DNA of 47,785 nt from Cyanobacteria bacterium SIG32. Lineage in GTDB: Bacteria; Cyanobacteriota; Vampirovibrionia; Gastranaerophilales; Gastranaerophilaceae. The notes under the pieces are model-generated. The model was not told where the DNA came from and made no database searches. It saw only the letters and a list, made by a program, of their open reading frames with translations. Where the stretch lies: the NCBI GenBank assembly GCA_015152455.1, contig SUTY01000005.1, positions 1 through 47,785 of the forward strand, in the 5' to 3' direction. A program made the position numbers and the translations under genes. This document shows, in pieces, positions 1-8,357 of this stretch. Positions within the stretch are counted from its first letter, which is position 1. Each line of letters opens with the position of its first letter.

Positions 1-1
1 C

Positions 2-25
2 TTTAAGACCTTAGGGGGGGGGTAG
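2..25 (+). CDS. 3' end of micro-ORF upstream of prepilin A (partial)
   Basis: The window opens inside a short reading frame that ends Phe-Lys-Thr-Leu-Gly-Gly-Gly-stop, with the glycines encoded by nine consecutive G and TAG directly after them. The same ending occurs in the micro-ORFs upstream of prepilins B, C and D, and the last 24 bases match copy B. The start lies outside the window. Deleting one G would put this frame in phase with the prepilin ORF that follows, with no stop in between. Whether the peptide is made is unknown. Confidence 0.4.
   Translation, partial: FKTLGGG
14..22 (+). repeat. G9 homopolymer tract (copy A)
   Basis: Nine consecutive G lie between TTA and TAG. The same length and context occur at 22437-22445, 29261-29269 and (as C9) 36198-36206. 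Homopolymeric G tracts of this length are prone to slipped-strand mispairing. Here the run sits at the end of a micro-ORF, and the G8 frame runs straight into prepilin A. Confidence 0.85.
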
Positions 26-56
26 AAACGCTCTCCTAGCAAGGCTTTCAGACGTT

Positions 57-812
57 TTGGGATTATTCCCTCGCCCTATGGGAGAGGGTAAGGGTGAGGG
101 GGCAGCATTTACTTTAGCTGAAGTCCTAATCACCTTGGCAATTATCGGCGTCGTTGCTGCAATGACTATCCCAACATTGATAAGTGATTATCAAGAAAAA
201 GTTACAGTTACAAAAGTCAAAAAAGTATTTTACTTAATTTCTAATGCTTATAAAATGGCACAAGCTGAACACGGTTCTTTTGATAGTTGGGGAATAGATA
301 GTGGTGATTATTGGACAGAAAATGCGGCATTGATTGTTGCAAATAAAATAAAACCATATATAAGGGTTATAGACGATTGTGGAACTTCAAATTGTAACGG
401 TTATATTAATGGATCAATTACGTTTTTGAATGGCAGAACCGATTTAAACCCTACTGAAGCAGCTACAGATATGTCACAAAATAACATCTACAAAATGCGT
501 CTAGCTGACGGAGTAGGGTTGTACATAAGAGCTAGAGCAACTGAAGCTACGGTTTTGTTTGATATCAACGATAACAAAGAACCTAATGTATTAGGAAAAG
601 ATATTTTTTATTTTGCTATTTCGCCTAATAGTGTAAAAATTCCTGGAATAGGTAAAGATCCATCAAACACTTCATCATCAACACCTTGGTTTCTTTGTAA
701 TCCAGCACAACAAGGTTGGTATTGTACAGGCTGGGTTTTTTATAAAGGCAATATGGATTACTTAAAATGTCCAGATGAATTAACCTGGAATGGCAAGAAC
801 AGTTGTAAGTAA
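57..812 (+). CDS. Type IV prepilin-like protein (copy A), leader formed by repeat DNA
   Basis: Secreted or pilus-forming prepilin-like protein. The class III signal is clear: Ala followed by FTLAEVLITLAIIGVVAAMT, with Phe at +1, Glu at +5 and a long hydrophobic helix. It has Ala rather than the usual Gly at -1. The rest is a globular pilin head with five or more Cys and an aromatic C-terminus. The start is doubtful. TTG at 57 and the in-frame ATG at 78 both lack a Shine-Dalgarno sequence. The leader peptide (LFPRPMGEGKGEGA) is a translation of GC-rich repeat DNA at 68-102. With eight instead of nine G at 14-22, the upstream micro-ORF would read through into this frame without a stop, giving a longer leader. 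The gene may therefore be phase-variable or currently off. The prepilin class is certain; the start and expression are not. Confidence 0.8.
   Translation: MGLFPRPMGEGKGEGAAFTLAEVLITLAIIGVVAAMTIPTLISDYQEKVTVTKVKKVFYLISNAYKMAQAEHGSFDSWGIDSGDYWTENAALIVANKIKPYIRVIDDCGTSNCNGYINGSITFLNGRTDLNPTEAATDMSQNNIYKMRLADGVGLYIRARATEATVLFDINDNKEPNVLGKDIFYFAISPNSVKIPGIGKDPSNTSSSTPWFLCNPAQQGWYCTGWVFYKGNMDYLKCPDELTWNGKNSCK
68..102. repeat. GC-rich repeat inside the prepilin A leader
   Basis: A run of CCCTCGCCCTATGGGAGAGG type continues into G-rich DNA. It resembles the reverse complement of the repeat at 916-951, downstream of the same gene, and belongs to the loose family of CCCT/AGGG palindromes found upstream of the other prepilins. 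It is unlike the surrounding AT-rich DNA and is read as codons in prepilin A. Confidence 0.6.
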
Positions 813-833
813 CATGTTAAAGCTAGTAAGAGA

Positions 834-898
834 GTCAGGCTATGCCTGACAAAATATAAATCTTATCGGAGTCTAAAAATAGGCTCCGATTTTGTTTT
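834..898 (+). terminator. Tandem hairpins and terminator after prepilin A
   Basis: Two hairpins follow the stop codon. The first has arms GTCAGGC (834-840) and GCCTGAC (844-850). The second has ATCGGAG (865-871) and CTCCGAT (884-890) followed by TTTTGTTTTG, a standard intrinsic terminator. Confidence 0.8.
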
Positions 899-1117
899 GT
901 TATTTACATTTTTTACCCCTCTCCCTAACCCTCCCCCTCAAGGGGGGAGGGAACATATCATTAGACTCCAGTATTATTTGGGTGATTTTACTTCTTACCC
1001 TCAACTACCGCATACTGGTTCACTAAGGGGAGGAAAATATTTCTTGTTCGCTAAGACATTCACTTTATCTTTACTTTTAAAAAAATAATTACGACTTGTT
1101 ACATTTTTGGCATGTTC
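899..1117. repeat. Gene-free stretch with GC-rich palindrome
   Basis: I see no gene here. The DNA holds a palindrome CCCTCCCCC (929-937) / GGGGGAGGG (943-951) with a TCAA loop, preceded by CCCCTCTCCCTAACC. Together these resemble the inverted form of the repeat in the prepilin A leader. The open frame at 897-1088 is repeat translation with no ribosome-binding site and I do not accept it. Confidence 0.55.
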
Positions 1118-1146
1118 TTGCAAGCAATTCAAAACTGGTGTATCAT
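1118..1146 (+). promoter_or_regulatory. Promoter of nrdJ
   Basis: TTGCAA (1118-1123) and TATCAT (1141-1146) are separated by 17 bases. A small hairpin CATGCT-TTCG-AGCATG at 1158-1173 lies in the expected 5' untranslated region. I saw no cobalamin riboswitch between this promoter and the gene. Confidence 0.55.
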
Positions 1147-1219
1147 TGTGTAATAATCATGCTTTCGAGCATGCCAGGGGTAGTATAAATAGATTTAGAT
1201 AAAGACTATGGAGGCTAAA

Positions 1220-3202
1220 GTGACAGATTCTACGTGTATTGAAGATGTATGTTTATCGGAAAACGCGGTTAAGGTCTTAGAAAAAAGATACTTAAAACGT
1301 GACAAAAACGGAAATTGCACAGAAAAACCGGCTGATATGTTCAGACGTGTTGCTCGTGCTATTGCAGAAGGCGATTTAAAATTCGGCGCTTCTCAATCAG
1401 ATGTTGACAAATTAACAGAGAGATTTTACAGAGCTATTACAAGCCGTTATTTCATGCCAAATTCTCCAACTTTAATGAATGCTGGTCGTGAGTTGGGACA
1501 GTTGGCTGCTTGTTTTGTTTTGCCTGTTGAAGATTCTTTGGAAGGTATTTTTGAAACTGTTAAAAATACAGCTTTAATTCACAAATCAGGTGGTGGTACA
1601 GGTTTTTCATTCTCTAAATTAAGACCTAAAAATAGTGTAGTTAGATCTACAATGGGTGTTTCTTCAGGTCCTGTATCATTCATGGAAGTTTTCAATGCCG
1701 CAACTGAAGCGGTTAAACAAGGTGGTACAAGACGTGGTGCTAACATGGGGATTTTAAGAGTTGACCACCCTGATATTCTTGATTTTATCGAATGTAAATC
1801 TGATAACAATAAGTTGAATAATTTCAACATTTCTGTTGCTATTACAGACAAATTTATGGATGCATACATTGCTGGTACTGATTATGAATTAATTAATCCG
1901 CAAAATGGTGAAGTTGCTGGCAAAATGAGTGCGAAAAAAGTATTTGATATGATCGTTGATGGCGCTTGGAGAAACGGTGAGCCTGGTATTGTTTTCATTG
2001 ACAAAATGAATGCAGATAACCCAACTCCACTTGTTGGTCAAATCGAATCAACTAACCCTTGTGGTGAAGTTCCATTGCTTTCATACGAGGCTTGTAACTT
2101 GGGCTCTATTAACTTAGGTTTGATGTTGAAAGAAACATCTTCAGGCTTGGAAGTTGATTGGGATTTATTAGCTGAAACAACAAGAACTGCTATCAGATTC
2201 TTAGATAACGTAATCGCAGTTAATAACTATCCGCTTCCTCAAATCAATGAAATGGTTACAAACAACCGTAAAATTGGTTTAGGTGTTATGGGTTGGGCTG
2301 ATATGCTTATGAAATTAGGCATTTCTTACAACTCAGAAGCTGGTACAAGACTTGCTGGTCAGGTTATGGAATTTATTGATTACGTTTCTAAATGCGAATC
2401 AATTGAACTTTCAAAAGAACGTGGCAGATTTAACAACTTTGTTGGAAGTATCTATGACGGTAAAGATTTCTTATACAACAAATACCAAGGAAAATCTGCA
2501 GGTAAAATTTCAGATTCTCAATGGAAAGAATTGGATGCTCAAATTAAACAATTTGGTATCAGAAACGCTACAACAACTTGTATTGCACCTACAGGTACAA
2601 TTTCAATGATTGCAAGTGCTTCAGGTGGTGTAGAACCATTATTTGGTCTTGTATTCTCAAGATTGATTATGGACGGTACTGAAATGTTAGAAATCAATCC
2701 AATCTTCAAAGATTATATGGTTTCTCGTGGTTTGTATTCAGAAGAATTAATGCAACAAATTGCTAAAGAAGGTTCTGTGGCACACGTTGCAGGAGTTTCT
2801 GATGAAATTAAACACATTTTTGCAACTGCGCATGACGTTTCACCATACTGGCACGTAAAAATGCAGGCTGCTTTCCAACTTCACACAGATAACGCTGTTT
2901 CAAAAACAGTAAACTTTGAAGAACATGCTACTCGCAAAGATATTGAAGAGGCTTATGTATTAGCTTATGAAAATAACTTGAAAGGTATCACAGTTTATAG
3001 AAACAATTCAAGACAATTCCAACCTATGAATTTGGATGACAAAAAGAAAACAGAAGAAAAGGTTGAAGAAGTAGTTGAAGTAGTTTCAGAAGAACCAACA
3101 GGCGAAATCAAAACAGTTACTTGCCCTGAATGTGGTAATTCAATTGAAATGGCTGAAGGTTGCTTTATCTGCTTGAATTGCGGATATTCTGGATGTTCAT
3201 AA
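1220..3202 (+). CDS. nrdJ: Adenosylcobalamin-dependent (class II) ribonucleotide reductase
   Basis: Reduces ribonucleotides to deoxyribonucleotides using a B12-derived thiyl radical, so it works without oxygen. Counting from the upstream ATG at 1208, the catalytic residues are visible: Asn283-Pro-Cys285-Gly-Glu287 (radical Cys with its Asn and Glu partners), and Cys102 and Cys296 as the likely redox disulfide pair. The C-terminus after a Glu/Val-rich linker carries two CxxC-type pairs (CPEC and CLNC), a small zinc-ribbon-like tail common in this family. I prefer GTG at 1220 as the start: GGAGG at 1210-1214 stands five bases before it, whereas ATG at 1208 has no ribosome-binding site and would overlap that sequence. 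It is monocistronic, with its own promoter and terminator. Function is certain; the start is probable. Confidence 0.95.
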   Translation: MTDSTCIEDVCLSENAVKVLEKRYLKRDKNGNCTEKPADMFRRVARAIAEGDLKFGASQSDVDKLTERFYRAITSRYFMPNSPTLMNAGRELGQLAACFVLPVEDSLEGIFETVKNTALIHKSGGGTGFSFSKLRPKNSVVRSTMGVSSGPVSFMEVFNAATEAVKQGGTRRGANMGILRVDHPDILDFIECKSDNNKLNNFNISVAITDKFMDAYIAGTDYELINPQNGEVAGKMSAKKVFDMIVDGAWRNGEPGIVFIDKMNADNPTPLVGQIESTNPCGEVPLLSYEACNLGSINLGLMLKETSSGLEVDWDLLAETTRTAIRFLDNVIAVNNYPLPQINEMVTNNRKIGLGVMGWADMLMKLGISYNSEAGTRLAGQVMEFIDYVSKCESIELSKERGRFNNFVGSIYDGKDFLYNKYQGKSAGKISDSQWKELDAQIKQFGIRNATTTCIAPTGTISMIASASGGVEPLFGLVFSRLIMDGTEMLEINPIFKDYMVSRGLYSEELMQQIAKEGSVAHVAGVSDEIKHIFATAHDVSPYWHVKMQAAFQLHTDNAVSKTVNFEEHATRKDIEEAYVLAYENNLKGITVYRNNSRQFQPMNLDDKKKTEEKVEEVVEVVSEEPTGEIKTVTCPECGNSIEMAEGCFICLNCGYSGCS

Positions 3203-3229
3203 ACCTATTCGGTTAAATAAGATTAGAGA

Positions 3230-3257
3230 AAGGGTGCATTAGCGCCCTTTTTTTTAT
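3230..3257 (+). terminator. Terminator after nrdJ
   Basis: Stem AGGGTGC (3231-3237) / GCGCCCT (3242-3248) with one G-U pair, followed by nine or more T. Confidence 0.85.
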
Positions 3258-3347
3258 TAATATATGTAACAAAGATTCAAAAATACTGGCAAAAAAATTC
3301 ATGTTCGGTCTTAATGTAAATATAGCAAATAATTTGAAAGGAAAAAT

Positions 3348-3845
3348 ATGTCACCAATCGCATCAATTCCAGGATACAATATTTCAAAAGTCGGTAAAGA
3401 TAGATACGCAGTTTCTGTTAATAACGGAAATATGGGCGCTGTTTTGCTTAATAAAGATCAAGTAAAACAACTTGCAGATGCTTATGGCGTACCAACAAAA
3501 AAAGAAAAATCAATAACTAAAAAAGTTTTAACAGGTTTGGCTATTGCTGGTGGTATTGCTCTTGCAGTATTCGGACTTAAGAAAAAAGGGGTAACTCTAG
3601 AATCGTTAAATAGAGAAAATTTGACTAAAGTTTATAATGCCGTAAAAGATAAAGCCGTTGAAGTTTCTAAAGTAGTAAAAGAAAAAGGTGGCGAAGTTTA
3701 TAATAAAGTTGCTGAAAAAGCTGGCAAAGTTTGGGAAAAAGTAGCTCCTAAGAAACCAGAAGCTGTACAATTGGAAATCCCATTCCCTGACTTAGAAAAA
3801 ACAACTGTTAAATTTATGGACAGAATTAAAAATTTATTCAAATAA
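3348..3845 (+). CDS. Small membrane-anchored protein of unknown function
   Basis: 165 residues, function not recognised. A soluble N-terminal segment of about 50 residues precedes one predicted membrane span (about 60-77, VLTGLAIAGGIALAVFGL). After it comes a Lys/Val/Glu-rich amphipathic region (about 95-145) with repeating Lys-Val-x-Glu-Lys-x-Gly units that looks like a helical rod, reminiscent of YtxH-type or late-embryogenesis-like helices but not assignable. A good ribosome-binding site, GAAAGGAAAAAT, precedes ATG. The gene sits alone between two terminators. Confidence 0.75.
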   Translation: MSPIASIPGYNISKVGKDRYAVSVNNGNMGAVLLNKDQVKQLADAYGVPTKKEKSITKKVLTGLAIAGGIALAVFGLKKKGVTLESLNRENLTKVYNAVKDKAVEVSKVVKEKGGEVYNKVAEKAGKVWEKVAPKKPEAVQLEIPFPDLEKTTVKFMDRIKNLFK

Positions 3846-3860
3846 ATATTTATAAAATAA

Positions 3861-3888
3861 AAAGGCTTCCAATAAGGGAGCTTTTTTG
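3861..3888 (+). terminator. Terminator after the 3348 gene
   Basis: AAGGCTTCC pairs with GGGAGCTTTT (two wobble pairs) across AATAA, followed by a T run. Confidence 0.75.
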
Positions 3889-3906
3889 TTGCAAAAATTT
3901 TTATAG

Positions 3907-3912
3907 TATAAT
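3907..3912 (+). promoter_or_regulatory. -10 box placing the transcript start at the ATG
   Basis: Perfect TATAAT at 3907-3912, six bases before ATG at 3919. No ribosome-binding site fits between them, so the message is probably leaderless. No convincing -35 hexamer was found. Confidence 0.55.
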
Positions 3913-3918
3913 TTCAGT

Positions 3919-4488
3919 ATGCATGAAGTTTTAGTTCAAATGAATAATTTTTTTCAAAGTCTGGGAATTCAAGGGTTAGCACTTAATGCTTTTATTGAAA
4001 GTTTTTTTCTTGTGCCTCCTCCTGATGTTTTGTTAATTACAATGGATTTGGCTAGGCCAGAAAAAGCGTTGTATTATGCCCTTATATGTACAATTTTTTC
4101 AGCTTTAGGTGGTGTTGTTGGATATTTAATAGGGCTTTGGGGTGGACGCCCTGTATTTAATTTTTTGTTTAAAAATAAACAAGAACAGTTTAAAAATGTT
4201 GAAAATATGTATAACAAATATGGATCTTGGGCAGTCTTTTTTTCTGCTTTTACTCCTGTTCCTTATAAAATATTCACAATTGCAAGTGGAATTTTGAACA
4301 TGAATTTTGCAAAATTTTTTGTTGCAAGTTTTTTTGGAAGAGGTTTGAGATTTTTCATAGTAAGTATGGTTTTAATGTTATTTGGTGAAGCTATAAAACA
4401 ATATATTGAACTTGTGATTATAGCTGTAACTATTTTAATAATTTTATTTTTTGTATTTTTATACAAAAAAAGACATATTTTAAAATAA
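3919..4488 (+). CDS. YqaA/DedA-family membrane protein (VTT domain)
   Basis: 189-residue polytopic membrane protein of the DedA/SNARE-associated (VTT) superfamily, closest by eye to the YqaA branch. The family signature FTPVPYKIFTIASG lies near residues 110-126, after a Gly-rich re-entrant segment (GGVVGYLIGLWGG, about 64-76). Four or five hydrophobic segments can be traced, ending in a Lys-rich tail. DedA proteins are implicated in lipid carrier flipping and envelope homeostasis; the substrate here is unknown. ATG at 3919 probably starts a leaderless message, because TATAAT ends only six bases upstream. Confidence 0.85.
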   Translation: MHEVLVQMNNFFQSLGIQGLALNAFIESFFLVPPPDVLLITMDLARPEKALYYALICTIFSALGGVVGYLIGLWGGRPVFNFLFKNKQEQFKNVENMYNKYGSWAVFFSAFTPVPYKIFTIASGILNMNFAKFFVASFFGRGLRFFIVSMVLMLFGEAIKQYIELVIIAVTILIILFFVFLYKKRHILK

Positions 4489-4528
4489 ATTCATATATTT
4501 ATATTAGTAAATATTCAAAAAAATGTTA

Positions 4529-4534
4529 TATAAT
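4529..4534 (+). promoter_or_regulatory. -10 box of the TPR protein pair
   Basis: TATAAT at 4529-4534 lies in a very AT-rich gap about 50 bases before the ATG. The -35 is not clear. Confidence 0.4.
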
Positions 4535-4581
4535 TGATTTATAAATATAAATCATTAAATACAAGAAAAAGGATAAAATTG

Positions 4582-5634
4582 ATGAAAAAGACAGTGCTTT
4601 TATTATTATCATTGGTGTTAATTAATGGAGTAGCTATTTCTGCAGAAACTTCAGTTGGCGATAGAATTGCAGCAGGTCCATTTGGTTATGACTTATACAA
4701 AGACATACATAGAGAGCCTAAAAAGAAAGATACAGAAGCTGAAAATGCTGCTAAAAAATCTCCAGTAGAAACCGTAAAACAGGCAGTAAGCTCTGAAATA
4801 ACTTTTTATGGAGATGATACTGAGGCTGAATGGGAAAATGAAAGCATAGATTACTATCCAGATGCAACATTGAAAAGCGCTGTAGAAAAATATCAACAAG
4901 GAAATTTTTCAGGTTGTTTACAAGAAATGATTTCTTTGACTAAAGTTGATCCGACAAATCCGCTTGTGTACTATTACTTAGGTATGGCATATACTCAAGT
5001 TGGTAATAAAGATCAGGCTGTTAAAGCATATGAATATGTAATTAAATTAAATTCTGAAAAAACAATTACACAGTATGCTCTAAGAGGTAGAGATTGTTTG
5101 GTTGATGGACCAACTTGTGCTCCGGCATCTTCTGCAGCTGAAGCAGAAACAAGTGAAGAACTTGATGAGTTTGTAAATGCTCCATATGGTAATGGATTCT
5201 CTGATGAAATTAATGAAGAAATTCGCCAAAAAGAATTGGATAAAATTCAAGAAACTATAAACCAAAAACCTAATTTGGACAGAGAAGATATTGAAAGAAT
5301 TCAAAATTTTGATAATAAAACAGAAGCACCTGCAGAAAATAAGGTCGCAGAAGTAACTAATGAAGATGTTTTAGCAGCTATTGAAACTTTGAAAAAGGCT
5401 GGTGTAACTGTTTCTGTGAATCCTTATCAATCAATGCCAATGAATGATGAATATAGTCAGCTAAATATGTTATTGGGCAATAACAATAATAATAGTAATT
5501 CTATGATGAGTATGCTTCCCTATTTGATGGGGCAGGCAAATAACGGACAAAAAATTGATCCGCAAATCATCCAATCAATGATGATGAATTCTATGTTAAC
5601 TGATATTACATTCACAGATAACGATAAAAAATAA
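4582..5634 (+). CDS. Secreted TPR protein with Asn/Met-rich tail
   Basis: About 350 residues. The signal peptide is clear (MKKTVLLLLSLVLINGVAISA, cleavage before Glu-Thr). Then follow an acidic linker and a TPR unit (LVYYYLGMAYTQVGNKDQAVKAYEYVIKL with the helix before it), a long charged region rich in Glu, Asp and Gln, and an Asn- and Met-rich C-terminal part (GNNNNNSNS, MMSM, MMMNSM). I choose ATG at 4582 because AAAAAGGA at 4566-4573 precedes it; the frame also extends upstream from TTG 4534 without a ribosome-binding site. It is followed after four bases by a second TPR gene, so the two probably form an operon. It is probably a periplasmic or surface scaffold; the partner is unknown. Confidence 0.8.
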   Translation: MKKTVLLLLSLVLINGVAISAETSVGDRIAAGPFGYDLYKDIHREPKKKDTEAENAAKKSPVETVKQAVSSEITFYGDDTEAEWENESIDYYPDATLKSAVEKYQQGNFSGCLQEMISLTKVDPTNPLVYYYLGMAYTQVGNKDQAVKAYEYVIKLNSEKTITQYALRGRDCLVDGPTCAPASSAAEAETSEELDEFVNAPYGNGFSDEINEEIRQKELDKIQETINQKPNLDREDIERIQNFDNKTEAPAENKVAEVTNEDVLAAIETLKKAGVTVSVNPYQSMPMNDEYSQLNMLLGNNNNNSNSMMSMLPYLMGQANNGQKIDPQIIQSMMMNSMLTDITFTDNDKK

Positions 5635-5638
5635 TTTT

Positions 5639-6235
5639 ATGATATTAGATTATAAAAAAGCAAAAAAAAACTTCCTCGCAACCAAAATTCAAGGCTGTAG
5701 GAAGTTTTTTGAATTAAATAATCATAAGCTGGAACAAGCATATTGCGAAATTATCTTTGATAATTTATCAAAAGCAAAGCAGTTATTTTCTGAGTTGGCG
5801 GCTCAAGATGTTCGGGCTCATTGGGGGTTGGTGTTGTTGGAATGTATAAATGGAACAATTTCCCATTATCCGACTTATTTTGAGTTGAGAAATTTTTTGG
5901 AAATTGATTTGAACCTTTTGATTTCATATTGTAAGGGTGCTTATGTCGAAAAACTTGTTAGATACGCTGATTTTATGTTCACTATAAATCCAGAAACTCA
6001 TAAATTTATAGGGCGCGCATTTTTAAATAATGGAATGAAACCTCAGGCAATATTTTTTTTGAAAAGAGCAAAAGATCATTTTTATCATGATCCTGAATTG
6101 CATTTTATGTTGGCAGCTATTTATAAAGAAGATGGCGATATTGAATTAAGTAAAAAATCGGCAGAAACTTGTTTAGAAATCCTGCCGAATTATGCACCTG
6201 CAAAAGCATTATTGGAAGAAATTATTTTTCCGTAG
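5639..6235 (+). CDS. TPR-like cytoplasmic protein
   Basis: 198 residues without signal peptide or membrane span. Alpha-solenoid helices resembling TPRs are visible at the C-terminus (PETHKFIGRAFLNNGMKPQA, then PELHFMLAAIYKEDGDIELS and NYAPAKALLEEI). It starts four bases after the secreted TPR gene without a clear ribosome-binding site, so translation is probably coupled. Its last 14 bases overlap the end of the convergent gene at 6222. Function unknown. Confidence 0.8.
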   Translation: MILDYKKAKKNFLATKIQGCRKFFELNNHKLEQAYCEIIFDNLSKAKQLFSELAAQDVRAHWGLVLLECINGTISHYPTYFELRNFLEIDLNLLISYCKGAYVEKLVRYADFMFTINPETHKFIGRAFLNNGMKPQAIFFLKRAKDHFYHDPELHFMLAAIYKEDGDIELSKKSAETCLEILPNYAPAKALLEEIIFP

Positions 6236-6626
6236 CTTTTTTTACAAGGTTTGTGTTTTCTTCTTTTAGATAGAAGATTTCTTCTGCGTTGTGTTTTTCT
6301 AATACAGCTTTATCTTTTTTGACAAGTTGTTTTGCCGCAAGTGCGAATCCACCAAAACTAAATGCTAATCCGCCTAAGATACTGCCTATAAAGAATTTTT
6401 TAATAACTTTACCACCTAAAATGCCACCTAAACCAGCAGCTCCAAGCATTGCTAAAGTAGCCAATGCAGAACTTTTGCGATTTTGTTTTTTGTAATCGGC
6501 AGTAAATTCATCAATTTTGTCAGTAGGAACTGAAAAATGTCGAGTGTAGGTTTGTTTTTTTCTGCCTGTAGTAATTGCGATTTCCGTTCTGTTACCTTCT
6601 AGTTGTCTTACTGGTCTTACTTCCAT
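6222..6626 (-). CDS. Small glycine-rich membrane protein, unknown function
   Basis: 134 residues. A basic N-terminal part (GNRTEIAITTGRKKQTYTRHF) precedes one or two membrane helices of glycine-zipper type (LAMLGAAGLGGILGG, then GSILGGLAFSFGGFALAA) and a charged C-terminus. ATG at 6626 fits a strong Shine-Dalgarno (AAGGAGGG, seven bases away); the TTG two codons upstream is too close to it. It overlaps the convergent TPR gene by 14 bases. Not recognised. Confidence 0.75.
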   Translation of the reverse strand: MEVRPVRQLEGNRTEIAITTGRKKQTYTRHFSVPTDKIDEFTADYKKQNRKSSALATLAMLGAAGLGGILGGKVIKKFFIGSILGGLAFSFGGFALAAKQLVKKDKAVLEKHNAEEIFYLKEENTNLVKKATEK

Positions 6627-6718
6627 TACCAACCCTCCTTTTGTTTCCTGTTCATTATAAGTTTATACAAAAGGTTTTTTGCTAGTAAATAGCCCAAATT
6701 GGTACAAAACGTTACATG

Positions 6719-8323
6719 TTATGCTCGTTTATCTTCAATGTCACGACCACCGACGATTCTTAAGTGGCGTTGTTCTCCTTCGCCAATGGATTGGCTTTCA
6801 AGGTTGTGTTGTTCGACAAGCTCGTGTTGGAGTTTACGAATTTGTTGATTTTGAGGTTGAAGTTCAACTTTTTCAGCACCAGCAAGGATTTTGTTTATTG
6901 CAGCTTTTGCCTCATCAAGTGCTCTTTCTGCATCATCATAATAACCTCTTAAGGTTTCTGATGTTTCTTGAATATCAAGAGCTTCTTTTAATACTTTTTG
7001 TATTTGTGCCATTGAATTTGTTTTTACGTAGAATATCTGTAATCTGTAATCATTTGCTGTAGAAAGGACTTTGGCTCCTCCTTTTGCAAAGTTTTTGTGA
7101 GCGATTACAATATCAGCATCTTCAATGCTTCGAGTTATTTCTGCGTTAAGGTCTAACCGCTCAATAACTTTTTCAACGATACTTCTTGAAACTGCATATA
7201 GATAGATTTTTTTGAAGCCTTTTGCACTTTCAACATATTCTTTTCTTGAAAAACTGAATTTTAAACTGTCAGTATGTTCAGGTAGAATTTTTTGTTCAAG
7301 TTTATTAATTTCTGCAGAAATACTGCCTTCTTGAGGTTTTTCTACAACTTGGTCAACTTTTCTTATTTCTGGTCTGATTGGCCAACCTCTTAAAATGTAG
7401 TCAACCGCTTCTGATGTATCTTTATAAACGGCAAGAGTATTTCTGTCTAAAATCTCTATAACGATATCAAATGTCGGTTGTTTTTCACGTTCAAGAACTG
7501 TTTTTTGTGAAGCTCTGCGTTTTGCTTCATCATCACCTAATGTTACAGATTGAATTCCACCAACCAAATCTGATAAAGTTGGGTTTTTAATCAGGTTTTC
7601 TAATGTATTACCGTGAGCCGTTGCAATAAGCATTACACCACGCTCAGCAATTGTTCTTGCAGCTTGTGCTTCAGCTTCTGTACCAATTTCGTCAACTACA
7701 ATAACTTCAGGTGTATGGTTTTCAACTGCCTCAATCATGATATCTTTTTGGAATTCAGGTTGTCTGACTTGCATACGACGTGCGTGTCCAATTGCTGGGT
7801 GTGGTGTGTCACCGTCACCTGCAATTTCGTTTGATGTATCAACTACAACAACACGTTTGCCAAGCTCATCTGCAACTAATCTTGAAATTTCTCTTAGTTT
7901 TGTTGTTTTACCAACACCTGGTCTTCCTAAGAATAATATGCTTTTGTTTTGCATACAAAAATCTTTTATACATGCAATTGTCCCCGTAACAACCCTACCA
8001 ATTCTGCAAGTAAGACCAACAACTTTGCCTTGACGATTTCTTATTGCACTAATTCTGTGGAGTGTTCCGGGGATACCTGAACGATTATCTGATGTGAATT
8101 CCTGAACTCTTTGCGTTATGTACGAAATATCCTCATCTGTAACTTCGCTTGTGTTCAAATACTCAATCTTTCCTGAAGAATGTCGTATTTCCGGAATTCG
8201 CCCGATATCCAAAACGATCTCTATAACATCAACCATATTGTCATAGGTGATGTGCTTTCGGACCTTCTCGGGTAAGATCACGATTAACTTTTCTAAGTCG
8301 TTCTGAAATTGTAGATTTGTCAT
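6719..8323 (-). CDS. Ycf45-like AAA ATPase with C-terminal R3H domain
   Basis: 534 residues. The N-terminal half is a SpoIIIAA/Ycf45-type P-loop ATPase with Walker A GRPGVGKT (133-140) and Walker B VIVVDEIG (207-214). After a linker (about 330-490) the C-terminus carries an R3H nucleic-acid-binding motif (RKLQHELVEQHNLESQSIG). This architecture is typical of cyanobacteria and relatives (Ycf45 in plastids), which supports the proposed lineage. The role is thought to involve single-stranded nucleic acid; the precise job is unsettled. It is transcribed alone, divergently from uppS, from a promoter near 8395-8402, through a 5' hairpin at 8340-8357. Confidence 0.9.
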   Translation of the reverse strand: MTNLQFQNDLEKLIVILPEKVRKHITYDNMVDVIEIVLDIGRIPEIRHSSGKIEYLNTSEVTDEDISYITQRVQEFTSDNRSGIPGTLHRISAIRNRQGKVVGLTCRIGRVVTGTIACIKDFCMQNKSILFLGRPGVGKTTKLREISRLVADELGKRVVVVDTSNEIAGDGDTPHPAIGHARRMQVRQPEFQKDIMIEAVENHTPEVIVVDEIGTEAEAQAARTIAERGVMLIATAHGNTLENLIKNPTLSDLVGGIQSVTLGDDEAKRRASQKTVLEREKQPTFDIVIEILDRNTLAVYKDTSEAVDYILRGWPIRPEIRKVDQVVEKPQEGSISAEINKLEQKILPEHTDSLKFSFSRKEYVESAKGFKKIYLYAVSRSIVEKVIERLDLNAEITRSIEDADIVIAHKNFAKGGAKVLSTANDYRLQIFYVKTNSMAQIQKVLKEALDIQETSETLRGYYDDAERALDEAKAAINKILAGAEKVELQPQNQQIRKLQHELVEQHNLESQSIGEGEQRHLRIVGGRDIEDKRA

Positions 8324-8339
8324 ATATTCTTGCCTTTCT

Positions 8340-8357
8340 GCTCCGTCAACACAGAGC
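8340..8357 (-). promoter_or_regulatory. 5' UTR hairpin of the R3H ATPase gene
   Basis: On the minus strand GCTCTGT-GTTG-ACGGAGC forms a seven-pair stem with one G-U pair. It ends about a dozen bases before the start codon, close to the AAAGG ribosome-binding site, so it could affect translation. Confidence 0.4.

Noticed and set aside
897-1088. 63-codon open frame after prepilin A
   Set aside because: It is a translation of GC-rich repeat DNA, with no ribosome-binding site, no promoter and a composition (PLPNPPPQGG) typical of repeats.
1089-1219. Cobalamin riboswitch upstream of the B12-dependent reductase
   Set aside because: The gap is only about 130 bases, and I see no B12-box-like sequence or multi-stem fold, only one small hairpin.
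6679-8033. Plus-strand open frames opposite the R3H ATPase gene
   Set aside because: Shadows of the minus-strand gene; they lack start signals and have low-complexity composition.
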